From assembly GCA_014529385.2 (NCBI GenBank), contig CM043942.1:32581469-32645468 (forward strand): a DNA stretch of 64,000 bases, in the 5' to 3' direction. This DNA is from Adiantum capillus-veneris (lineage: Eukaryota; Streptophyta; Polypodiopsida; Polypodiales; Pteridaceae). The notes below the pieces were generated by a model. That model saw only the letters and a list, made by a program, of their open reading frames with translations, had not been told where the DNA came from and made no database searches. Positions 9,656-18,877 of the stretch are shown piece after piece (position 1 is the first letter of the stretch; every line of letters begins with the position of its first letter). A program made the position numbers and the translations under genes.

Positions 9656-11974
9656 TTCTCAAACGTTGAACAACTGTTGCAAGAATTTGTTGTGGAGTTC
9701 TCTAAAAGGGGAATCAAGCATAACACAGTGTCCCAAATCTATGCATTCAAGCAGAAAGAAGATGAGAGAGTGAAGGAAGCATCGCTACGCTTCAAACAAT
9801 ATATAGAGAGATGTCCGGAACGCGAGTTACCGCAGGATGAAATATTATCAATTCTCTTCATAGAGGGTTTGAAAAATGAAACACTCAAGAAAGATTTGCA
9901 CTTAAAAGGATGTACTTCCTTTGAACAAGTCATGAGAGAAGCGTTATACCTAGTTGACAATTGTAAAGCCTATGGCGAGGAAATTGGTGATACAAAGATC
10001 ACTATGGATAATGCTCCTTTAGCATCTAGTGAAACCAACACAAGGCAAGTGATTATGTCTCAATTAATGACCAACCTAGATGAGCTAGCAGCGCAAGTAG
10101 CACAACGAATAAAATGGTGTGCAATTGAGCAAAAATGGACCAATCATGAGATGAGTGAGTGCTACTATAATCAAACCTACACGAGGGGGATACTATTTGG
10201 ACATCAAATAGAAAAACAAATGCCATTACCAAATCATCCATTATTGCAAAATAGGGTTGTATCAAGGGCTTTACAAAGAGCAGAGGTATCACAACCTAGG
10301 CTAGGGCAAGAACCTATGAGAAAACTCTATTCATTGAATGAGGACACTTTGATGTTCATAGCCAATCACGACCGTAGACCAAAGACCATTCTGGCTAAGC
10401 AAGAACAACCATCAAATGTGCCTACACTAGTGACTCAACAAGATGGACCATGCTACAAGTGTGGAGGTAATCATTGGGCCAAGAATTGTTCTCGTGTAGA
10501 GATAATTGGATATTGTTTGGAGTGTGCCATTACACACATTGTTCCAAATTGTCCAAAACACCCAAACAAACAGGGGAAAACAACAATGAATGTTGTGGGA
10601 GTGTTACCTTCTCCAAGTGGATCAGAGGCAGAACCCAAAATTCCTATGAAGGTAGTGACGAGAGCCCAAGCAAAAGAAAACGCTGAGGACCAAGCTAATG
10701 AGGAGAAAGATCAACAACCCAAACAAGGGGAAACAACTAGTGTGTCAGTGAGGACTGGGAGAAAATCCTGGAAAGCCAAAAGAGACAGAATTAAAGCAAA
10801 AACAATTACAAATCAAACTACACTACAAACAGAATTACAAGAGACAAAGGAGCAATTAAAACAAGAATGGGAAAACAAAACGGTGGTGAGCGATAAGAAG
10901 CCAAGGAAGGCGTCTTCGGGAGGATCTGTGTTGGTAGACAAAGTCCTAGAGCCATTAGATGCTGCATTGGAAGCATATGAGGCTAGATTGAAACCCAACC
11001 AAACCCTAGAGCAACGAGGGATGAAATATCCTCATGCTGAGGTAGAGACTGAGAGGTTGAAAATGTGTAAGGAATTCGTAAAAACTGCACAGGCAATGAT
11101 GGAGCCTGAAGCACCAATTCCACCTCCAGAAACAAAACAAAAAAGTGTTGGATTTGAAATGCCTAAGACAAAGGTTGTTGAAACATTAACTCAAAGAAAC
11201 ATTCAGCTAGAATCACAAAAGAATGTGGAAGCAAAGACTGCAACACAAGAAACCAACAACCTAGATATTCAACTAGATGATCAAGTAGTGGCCAACACCA
11301 CTAATGATGCAAGGTCAAGATCAAAATTTATGGCACCTATCCCAGAGATAGATGAGCCATGGCCAAATGAATTGTGGGAAGCAATTAGAAGTGCAACTTT
11401 CCAATCTGCACCCATAATTGAGGTCAATACAGGGAATGAAGTCTATCAAGGAGACATTCAATCTCTAAACGGAGATGCAGGGACGGAAGTTTCAATTGAA
11501 AGCAAACCAGAGTCCTTGAAGACCTTACCCTCATACATAGGAGAACATGAGGCAGACTCAGAGACTAGAGTGGTGCCATCTCAGAGGAGAGCCATATCCA
11601 AGATGATGGATACAAAGAGTATTCAAGAGTTGATGTTAGCTCCAATACAGTGCACCATTACTCTATCTGAACTGCTTAAGATTAGACCACATGTATGGGA
11701 TGAAGTAGGCAACCATTTGGGGAAGATGGGATTAAAGATACCTCTTCAAGATCTACCCTCAAATGAACAATCAAACAAAACTCAACAAGAAAGTGCACAC
11801 GCTAAACCTGTGCCAATAAACAAGGTGGGGGAATATTGCGAAGGAGAAGAAGGAAACACCACCTACAAAGGAGTTAAAAGATTGGCTATACTTGATAGTG
11901 GGGCTGGAGTAGCCATAGCCACAAAAAACATTTGGGAAAAATGGGTAGACCAGCGCTTAGGAAAACTAGAATGA
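9629..11974 (+). CDS. Gag C-terminus, nucleocapsid and start of protease of element H (781 aa)
   Basis: It starts in phase with the continuing capsid (NVEQLLQEFVVEFSKRG, RVKEASLRFKQYIERCP), then a knuckle CYKCGGNHWAKNC near residue 275 (CX2CX3HX4C, one residue shorter than the classical spacing), followed by a second cysteine cluster ECAITHIVPNCP. A 350-residue charged linker rich in K, E, Q and T follows, then the retropepsin start RLAILDSGAGVAIATK near residue 755. The frame ends in KLE-TGA at 11974; the protease goes on in the next phase (11932-12234). The first methionine is a convenience: translation must come from the upstream gag frame. Confidence 0.75.
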   Translation: MVPTVGQNAFSNVEQLLQEFVVEFSKRGIKHNTVSQIYAFKQKEDERVKEASLRFKQYIERCPERELPQDEILSILFIEGLKNETLKKDLHLKGCTSFEQVMREALYLVDNCKAYGEEIGDTKITMDNAPLASSETNTRQVIMSQLMTNLDELAAQVAQRIKWCAIEQKWTNHEMSECYYNQTYTRGILFGHQIEKQMPLPNHPLLQNRVVSRALQRAEVSQPRLGQEPMRKLYSLNEDTLMFIANHDRRPKTILAKQEQPSNVPTLVTQQDGPCYKCGGNHWAKNCSRVEIIGYCLECAITHIVPNCPKHPNKQGKTTMNVVGVLPSPSGSEAEPKIPMKVVTRAQAKENAEDQANEEKDQQPKQGETTSVSVRTGRKSWKAKRDRIKAKTITNQTTLQTELQETKEQLKQEWENKTVVSDKKPRKASSGGSVLVDKVLEPLDAALEAYEARLKPNQTLEQRGMKYPHAEVETERLKMCKEFVKTAQAMMEPEAPIPPPETKQKSVGFEMPKTKVVETLTQRNIQLESQKNVEAKTATQETNNLDIQLDDQVVANTTNDARSRSKFMAPIPEIDEPWPNELWEAIRSATFQSAPIIEVNTGNEVYQGDIQSLNGDAGTEVSIESKPESLKTLPSYIGEHEADSETRVVPSQRRAISKMMDTKSIQELMLAPIQCTITLSELLKIRPHVWDEVGNHLGKMGLKIPLQDLPSNEQSNKTQQESAHAKPVPINKVGEYCEGEEGNTTYKGVKRLAILDSGAGVAIATKNIWEKWVDQRLGKLE

Positions 11975-12234
11975 AGCTGCAACTTGCAGATGGATACACG
12001 GAAAAAGCTCTGGGTATCCTAGAGCGAATTATTGTGACTTCTTGTGGAATTGAATATGAACATACATTTGCAATAGTAGATTTTGGAAAAGGGAACAATT
12101 TTGATATCATTTTAGGAAGGACTTTCATGCGTCAACTTAAGATGGTTCAAGATTGGGGCTATGACTATATCTACTTGAGATATAAAAAGGTCACCACAAA
12201 AATAAGCATAAAAGACATAGCTATAGAGATGTGA
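11932..12234 (+). pseudogene. C-terminal half of the first retropepsin of element H
   Basis: From about 11945 the phase continues the DSGAG protease: RMKLQLADGYTEKALGI, then FAIVDFGKGNNFDIILGR and FMRQLKMVQDWGYDYIYLR, which is the retropepsin ILGR wall followed by the QDW string also seen at the PR end of element G. A one-base change in GGGAAAAATGGG near 11935-11945 separates it from the catalytic aspartate. Confidence 0.7.
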
Positions 12235-12846
12235 ATAGAACTCCGTTAGAAGAAATTGACTCTTCTATAGTCAATGGGAAAGAGATACCTGCGTGGCTAC
12301 AAACCAAACAAGAACTTTTGGATGTGTGGTGCTTCGAAGGGTGGAAGCTCAGTGAAGGAGGATTGCATCCCTAAAAGATCAATGGACGATGAAGCTTACA
12401 TACCAGAACCCTTTCCAGAGCAATTATTTGAGCCATTTGGATGGACTCAAATATTGGCAACCTTGGATGTGTGTGTTAATGAGGTGACCCCGACTAAATT
12501 TTGTGATGAGGAAGGGTATGATATAACTCCCGTATTTACGATAAAGGTGTTGAGGGAAGCTAACGAGATTTGTGAGTGTGAAGGAAGAAAAGGTGAAACA
12601 AATAGCTACGTCATGGAGCATGATGCCAAAGTGCACATGAAGAAAGCAGAGCAACAACAAGAATATGTCATTATTGACATACCTGAAGAAACAACAAAAG
12701 CTGTTTCAAAGAAGCCGACTCCAGAAAAAGTGCAAATGAAAGTAGATGAACGAGAAAGCTTCCAAGTTCAACGGCAAATCTTCAACAAACGCAAGATCAA
12801 AAGAAGAACAGAAACAAGGAAGAAGATGGAATGTCTCCTACGATGA
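12235..12846 (+). pseudogene. Unassigned coding segment of element H between the two protease-like domains
   Basis: In frame 0, TPLEEIDSSIVNGKEIPAW follows the protease directly and stops near 12373; frame 1 then carries on from KRSMDDEAYIPEPFPEQLF through FGWTQILATLDVCVNEVTP to a lysine-rich tail ending at 12846. The acidic, W-containing stretch recalls linkers after gypsy proteases, but I do not recognise a family. Two phase changes in 600 bases show decay. No RT motif (K-D-G, LPFGL, xxDD) is present. Confidence 0.5.
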
Positions 12847-13388
12847 TCAAATTCAATTTATGCGGAAAAACAAGGCTCAAGGTTACATGTTCGGCCGCAA
12901 TAGATCCAGAAGCAACAAAGAATCTAATGACTTATGGAATGTGGATCATGATGGGAAAGCCACCAATCAATGAGCTAGAAGAAACAGTTTACACAAGTTC
13001 AAAAATGCCGATTCCTAGCTTTGGAGTGGCAGAAGCTGTACTCAAATTGAGTATCGGGGAGTATAAAGATACTTTCCACATAATCAACTCCCATCATATC
13101 AAAGAGAGTCTAGTCTTGATAGAAAGCTGGAGGAACATCTTCTTTCAACAACAATCAAAAGCTTCAACAACAACAACGGTAAGACTCCATGAAGCTTCTC
13201 AAATCCATGCAGAGAAGAAATTGCCAACCATCGTGGAAAAAGGTAAAGCAAAGGTAAACATTGAAGTATATCAACCTCGCCAGACGACTTTACCTTCAAT
13301 GAGCTTCCATCAAATTTCCCACGAAGCCTCTACATCAAGAGCCACACCATCAACTATGCAATGGAAACCAAAGCAAAAAGTCTATTAG
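12831..13388 (+). pseudogene. Second, degenerate retropepsin-like domain of element H
   Basis: The segment reads KVTCSAAIDPEATKNLMTY, then GKPPINELEETVYTSS, VAEAVLKLSIGEYKDTFHI and IKESLVLIESWRN. This follows the retropepsin layout: catalytic-loop aspartate (here D-P-E-A-T-K instead of D-S-G-A-T), flap region, and a hydrophobic wall plus a closing W (LVLIESW for xIILGRPW). It lies 0.9 kb after a complete first retropepsin. The call rests on layout, not on a search; the remaining 70 residues are a Q/S/T-rich tail. Confidence 0.5.
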
Positions 13389-13554
13389 CCAAAGTTTCCA
13401 TCACAAAAAAGCATCCAAAAGAAGCCAAAGAATGTCGAGCAGGTGTTAATATCCAAAGAGCACATCCAAGTCAAAGACCCAGTTTGGATACATGAAACAC
13501 GGGTTCAACCACAACAACAAAAGGTGATAGGGTGGATAGCATGAAATGAGTCAA

Positions 13555-14080
13555 TCACTTCTCAAGGCTACTTCCAAGGAAACACTAATGTTTGGGCCAA
13601 AAAGCCTAAAGTAACAGCCTGGACCTACCCACCTCAACCAACGAGTTCTACAAGGAACAAGACGTGCTATCAACGGAATACAAAATACTAAGGGAAGCGA
13701 ATGAACACCAACAAAAGGCAAAAAAAAAGACCTTCTAAGCGGGCAACGTGAAAAGTTTGGGTACCGAAATCAGACTTCAAAAAAGATACCCAACACAAAC
13801 AGGTGAATCAACGGGTGATTCCAGTGTAGCTACTCGAAGCACAAGGATTCTATGAAGGTAACACCCAAATATGGTTACCCAAAGTAGTTGCTCAACCTAG
13901 AGCCACTAAGACCAACCAAGTAGCAAAGGACCCCACACAAAGACAATCAACAACAATAAAGAGACAATGGAGACCAATTACAACCAAGGCTGCTGCAATC
14001 TACCGATGGATACCTTGTCATCAATTACAAAAGCAAGGCTTTTACAACGGAAATCATCAGGTTTGGTTACCAAAGCCTAG
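13555..14080 (+). pseudogene. Degenerate coding stretch with three QG(F/Y)(F/Y)xGNxxVW modules
   Basis: Three short conserved modules appear at about 13561 (SQGYFQGNTNVWAKKPK), 13840 (AQGFYEGNTQIWLPK) and 14035 (KQGFYNGNHQVWLPKP), 195-280 bases apart, set in Q/K/T-rich filler with several stops. The module is more conserved than its surroundings. I do not recognise the family; it could be a repeated nucleic-acid or protein contact motif in the pol-less 3' region of H. Confidence 0.5.
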
Positions 14081-14108
14081 TGTCCATCAAATTGTAGAAG
14101 AAGATAAA

Positions 14109-14435
14109 ATGCCAAACACGGTCACACAAGGACCAAAAACAAGATGCGTTCCAAAATTGCTAGTGGAAACTCAATCACAGAGAACCCACACATCTCGACA
14201 ATCGCTTCTCATGGAAATTAATGCAAAGGCTACATCAAGCCCTATTAGAGCTGAAGGACTTGTTTTACAAAGAAGTATCAACATACAACAAGTAAGTCAA
14301 GAGGAGCCAAAATATGCCAACCTACTCGACAAAATGGTGGCATCCAAAGACCAACACAATGATAGAGGCCTTAATCTCAAGAACTTATGGCATTGGGTTT
14401 CAGGCCATGAACAGGTAAGTCCAAGTCGCCATTAA
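14109..14435 (+). pseudogene. Unassigned open frame in the 3' region of H
   Basis: A 108-residue frame rich in Q, T and K, with no recognised motif. It continues the low-complexity protein style of the region before it and probably belongs to the same decayed product. From 14436 to 15097 I see no gene. Confidence 0.35.
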
Positions 14436-15097
14436 AAATACATGGCATAAAAGTCAAGAGTCGGGCAGCTGAGCCACTAAATGAGCAAGGCATTAGTCCC
14501 AAAGCTTCAAGTAATATTCTCTGTGGTCTAAGAGTCTTAGCTATTCTAGGTACTGCTCAAGGTGGAGGAGTTGAGCATATTTATGTTGTGTCGCTCATGC
14601 TGGTATAGGTGAGCATAAGAGTCCAAGTCTATGTATTTTAAGTTTGGTAAAGTGAAGAAGAGAGTCCAAAAGACACTCACGCACTATGCATAGTGAGTAA
14701 TGAGTGGAGAAGCTTCAACATCAAAAACCCTTCTTGGAAATGTGGAAGCTATTGAGATGTCCTTGGATATCACATGTGCTACATTTATTCCTTGAAGCAC
14801 CCAACAACTCATTTTTCACACCGCATGATTTTCTTGAAAGAACTCTTGTGTGCATATAGAGTGTCCCATAATTGGCACTTGCATTACGCACTCTTACTTT
14901 ATTTCTCCCAAGCACTCACCTTGCATGAAAAGGTACTCAACTTCCAAGTGTTCAACCCCAATAAGAGCGTATACCAAAGGCATTTTTTCCCACTGGGTTT
15001 TTCCCTTTGGTCATTCAGGTTCTAGACCCTAATTTAGAAACACCCATCACTATTCTATTGTATATATTACTTCCATCAACTGAAACCAATAAAGAAT

Positions 15098-15560
15098 TTG
15101 TTACACGATCTTCAAAGAGATAAAGTGGGGCCACATTGTTCTCAACCACGCTTCGACAAGAGCAGCTCTTATCTTCAAAGATACCAGCAAAGCTCTATGG
15201 ACAAAGTGGCAAAGAAAATCAAATTGGAGATGCCAGTGCACACATGTCAAAGTCTCAAACATTTTGAGATACGAGCTCCATTAAAAAGTCAACTGCACAA
15301 GGAGGCAAAGTATCCAAAGAAGCAGGTATCATTGACCAACTGCACAAATGGAAAGGTAAAGCAGGATGTGCAACAACATTCACAAATGCCTCGTCCACAA
15401 CATCCAAATCACAAGAACACATGTTCATCAATCAAAGGCAAATGGGCACCCTATTTCAACAAGCAAAACACGCCAGATATAACTCAATCAAGGAAGGGGG
15501 GAGTCTCATCAACAAGAAGACCAGACTACAAATGGTCGTGTCAAGGGACGACACGAGCTA
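15098..15560 (+). pseudogene. Unassigned open frame before the polypurine tract of H
   Basis: An open frame of about 177 codons, polar and basic (many K, Q, S, T), with a short GKWAPYFNKQNT string that weakly recalls the QGFYxGNxxVW modules upstream. It runs across the polypurine tract into the LTR, so its last 20 codons are not meaningful. Function unknown. Confidence 0.35.
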
Positions 15561-15582
15561 GAAAGGGGGGAGTGTTTGGAGG
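15561..15582 (+). promoter_or_regulatory. Polypurine tract of element H
   Basis: A purine-rich stretch (GAAAGGGGGGAGTG, then TTTGGAGG) immediately before the TG of the 3' LTR; it would prime plus-strand cDNA synthesis. Confidence 0.8.
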
Positions 15583-16507
15583 TGATAACACACATACAAG
15601 TGCCCACCTAGCCAAGGCGCCGTTGAGTTAGCCGGCCAAAGTTTTGATGCGGTCACATTATTTTTCCGATGTTTAATACATCAAACCTTGTAAAAGTCTA
15701 ATGAGAATCGCCTATGTCAAGTCTGAGTCAAAGATGTAATTTTTACAATGATGTATGTAAAGGTCCATGAGAAGTTGGCCACCGGCCACTTTAGAAAGCC
15801 CTAGGTATATAATACACTAAGGTTAGTGGGAAAGGAGAGATTATTTTTGGAAGATAAGGGACTACTGCGTTACGTACAGAGAGCTACCTCTTTGCTCCAA
15901 CTTGTAATCATCGCTTTTGTGGCTATGGTAATCCAAATTCAGTTTTGTTTCTTGCATTGTGTTCCTCTCACTCTGCTCTTTCATTCAAGTGTAAGCATTC
16001 AAGATTCGGTTAAGGTTTCAGACGCATCCGTTTAGGCCTTAAATCGCTGTTTTGAGTGTTTATATGTGTATTTTATGTTGTTTTGACCCTAGGAGAGGCT
16101 TTAGGGACACAAAAACGACCCTTTAGGATCATCCGTTTACTGTTTTTGCGTATTGTGGGACGAACGATCGTGATCGTTGTACCTCTCCAGAATGCTGTGA
16201 CAGTTATATGATATGTTCCTGATAGTCCCCTGTAGCTTCCCTTCAAGTTTTGTGCGATTCCGATATGATTTGCATGGTGAACGGGTGTGATGACTGTAGA
16301 GCTGTGTAGAAGGACATAGGCATATTACTTGGCTTTAGTGTGATTGATTTGCTTGTAGAGTTAGTAGTTGCATTTCTTCGAGTTCACTTCATTAGGATTG
16401 ACACCCTAGTGAGTTTCCATGCCTCATCCGAGTCGCTTTCCCTGTATCGATAATTTTATGTTGATGCTTGAGAGCTATGCTATGGACGCCGCGGCGACCC
16501 GCAAACA
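15583..16507 (+). mobile_element. 3' LTR of element H (925 bp)
   Basis: It starts TGATAACACACATA directly after the polypurine tract and ends CCCGCAAACA. A TATA box (TATATAAT) lies at 15806-15813, so U3 is about 15583-15840. From 15927 it matches the partial 5' LTR. It contains AACGATCGTGATCGTT at 16163-16178, the counterpart of the 5' LTR palindrome. The 5 bases after it are AGCAG; no matching duplication could be found because the 5' LTR lacks its start. Confidence 0.85.
15806..15813 (+). promoter_or_regulatory. TATA box in U3 of the H 3' LTR
   Basis: TATATAAT, 220 bases into the LTR. The counterpart position in the 5' LTR is absent. Confidence 0.6.
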
Positions 16508-17200
16508 AGCAGCTACTTGAGAGATAGGTTTGACTTGTCCCCAATAGTCCTCCATGTAGTATTGTGGACTTTCTTCAAGTGCATCAATCCCATAGGCAAT
16601 ATTAGGGTCTATATCTTCCTCACAACCTTCCAAACCAACAATAGATGACTCACAATCCACTTGATTCACATAAGTGATCCTTGGATGTGGAGGTTGCGGT
16701 CCTAGCACTGGAGGTGGTAAGGGTGTTGTTTGAACAAAATTTTGGGCCCTAGGGACCATGTGTTGTGACGGTTGTTCAAGAGGTGGGGCCGACATCAATG
16801 CAGGCACTTGAGGTTTGTCCGTCCATGCTAAGGTTGATCTATTGGCCATCGTGTGTATAAATACTATGCAATCCTTGGCTTGATGACCATACCTCCCACA
16901 GGCATTGCAATTCCCATTAAATTTTACTATAGAAGTAGGGCATTCACTGGTACTATGCGGACCATAGCAAATTGAGCACCATTGTTGCTCCCTTCTTGGA
17001 TACATATGATTGTTTTGTGGAGCACAATTGTCTCTAAGACTTTATTGAATAGCCTTGGTGAGATCTGGTAAAGATATCTTTGGGTCTTTAGCAATAGGCT
17101 TTATGGTCATTGGCTCATGCCCCAATGCTCACAAGCTAGTAGATATAGGCTCAACAGACACTCTTTCTCCTTGAATCATTATATTGTCCTCCAATTGGAT
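16508..17200 (-). pseudogene. Ty3/gypsy-like Gag fragment with two zinc knuckles
   Basis: The minus strand encodes a proline-rich Gag-type segment with CSICYGPHSTSECP and CNACGRYGHQAKDC near 16980-16880, then an acidic stretch (EEDIDPNIAYGIDALEE) up to the LTR of H. Upstream, in another phase, lies DPKISLPDLTKAI (17080-17050) with an in-frame stop near 17040. The second knuckle has correct CX2CX4HX4C spacing. H was inserted into, or lies directly against, this fragment. Near 17200 it meets copia E gag sequence. Confidence 0.6.
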
Positions 17201-18282
17201 CGCATGGGTAGTAACTGCTTCTCATGGACAATAGGATTATAGGTACACTCTGCACTAAAAGCCCATTCTGCATCAACATGAGCATCACAATCTCCTTTCA
17301 CAGAAGACTCAACAACGACTGCATTTGTAGTGGAACCAGCATTTGCAGTGGAACCACCCTCTTTCTTCTTAGCCTCTTTGTCCTTCAACTTAGGACATTG
17401 CTTGATCAAGTGATCATTAGCTTTACAATAATGGCAACGCATCTTTTATTTGCCCTTATCACCAAAATTTCTAGACAAATTTTTGCCAGCAGAAGGATTA
17501 GGAAAAAAAGTTTTACCACTAGCAACAGAACCATAAGAAGTGGCTACATTGCTGTTACCACCTTTTCTTTGAGAAGCAATAACAGCCTGTTCAACTGCAG
17601 GCTGCCTAGTCTTGTTTTTTCTAGAAAGTGACTCTTGCATCAACAATGTACATAATGAATCAAACTTGACAACTTTAGGATTTCCTTGGGTCATAAGTCT
17701 CCAAGTACTAGCAAAAGTCTGGTAAGAATTTGGTAAGGCATCAAGAATACTTTGCACAAGGGAACCGTTTGAAATAAATTCACCTGCACAAATAAGTTGC
17801 TCATTGATATCCTTGACACCAGCAAGGAAAGTGTCCATATCATCTTCCTCATGCATAATCTTCGATTCTAGCTCTTTACGCAGCAAAGCAATTTTAGCCT
17901 CATTGCGGCTTGCATAACGACCTGCTAGAATATCCCAAGCCTGTTTTGCAGATTTCACTGAACGAATGTGAGGAGTAATGGTGCACTTCACAGACAATGC
18001 TATCAATGCATGATCTTGTGCATCCTTTACGTCCCAACGAGCTTGTTCTGCCGTAGGCAAAACAACTCTAATAGCAACAATTCTTGCAACAAGACCTGCA
18101 ACATCCTCAACATCGCCTACATCCTCAGAACCAGGACGTACATCAATGCCCTGCACAATATTCTAGACACCCTTTGACACAAGAACATGTTGCATCATGT
18201 AAGCTCACATAGGGTAATTGTCTCCATCCAACCTGTCCTCAGCAGCACACATCTTGAACACATCTATGTTGTTGTCATCCAT
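17179..18282 (-). pseudogene. Copia E: Gag (UBN2-like) with zinc knuckle, three in-frame stops
   Basis: The minus frame starts MDDNNIDVFK at 18282, with AAEDRLDGDNYPM typical of copia Gag. It contains the capsid strings SAKQAWDILAGRYASRNEA, DDMDTFLAGVKDINEQL and SILDALPNSYQTFASTW, then the knuckle CHYCKANDHLIKQC near 17435-17395. The whole frame stays in one phase and is broken only by TGA (18205-18207, at an expected W), TAG (18163-18165, at an expected W) and TAA (17446-17448). The 3' remainder (PR, IN, RT) is missing, replaced near 17200 by a gypsy gag fragment. Confidence 0.75.
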
Positions 18283-18631
18283 GGAACATGTTTGCACTTG
18301 ATGTGAAAACTGCCCGAAATGAGGAGAAACTGAGTGAGACTAGGACGTGCTATATAGCACAACCCACAATAGACTGTATAGGACATGTTTTGCAGTATTT
18401 GGCACTGACAAAAATTTTGCACAAAATGATGAAATTGCCTGCACAGACCTGGCTGCAGTGGAAACGGAGGCCGAAATGAGCCCGAATTAGAAATTTGAGC
18501 AGACTGAGCTCTACTAGCCCACTTGAAATTTTTGTCGACCTGCAAATGGTCGCCAAAGCTTACAAAAATCGGAGAAAATGAGCAGGTATGTGCTGGAGCT
18601 GCTGGCGACTAAGCCCGGGAGGATGCAACCT

Positions 18632-18643
18632 GCTCTGATACCA
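18632..18643 (-). promoter_or_regulatory. Primer binding site of copia E (initiator tRNA-Met type)
   Basis: The plus strand GCTCTGATACCA is the exact complement of TGGTATCAGAGC, the iMet PBS of most plant copia elements. It is followed by the LTR start TGTTGGAATTAGGG. Confidence 0.9.
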
Positions 18644-18645
18644 AT

Positions 18646-18877
18646 TGTTGGAATTAGGGTTACAGAGAAACGCACACAGCTTGGAGAAGAAGAAGGAAGC
18701 TCAAGGAACACAAATGAGAGTGTGCTACTTAGTGTGCAATGGAAAGATAGATAGCCCTAGAATGAATGGGCGTATATACAATGCACGGTGGAAAAAAATG
18801 CCTAAAGAGGAAAAAAAATGCCTCGACAGTCCTATTGTGTTCACACACATCACTACCACATGTATATGGTAATAGGA
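18646..18877 (-). mobile_element. 5' LTR of copia E (outer end uncertain)
   Basis: It begins TGTTGGAATTAGGG next to the PBS. An end near 18877 (ATAACTATCCA) is a guess from the TG...CA rule; no second copy is present to test it. Confidence 0.5.

Larger units (their letters stand above)
5426..16507 (+). mobile_element. Element H: large gypsy-like non-autonomous LTR element (gag, tandem protease-like domains, no RT/IN seen)
   Basis: A partial 5' LTR (5426-6010) and a full 3' LTR (15583-16507) share about 580 bases of R-U5. A tRNA-Asp-type PBS follows the first and a polypurine tract precedes the second. The 9.5-kb interior encodes Gag with a zinc knuckle, a retropepsin and further protein segments. 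No RT, RNase H or integrase motif was found in any frame between 12.3 and 15.6 kb. It therefore needs enzymes from a partner element, or this copy has lost them. Several single-base frame breaks show that it is no longer functional. Confidence 0.75.

Noticed and set aside
9640-9660. Programmed -1 frameshift between the two Gag frames of H
   Set aside because: No canonical X-XXY-YYZ heptamer fits the phase; loss of one A from an A-run is enough, and the element has other frame breaks.
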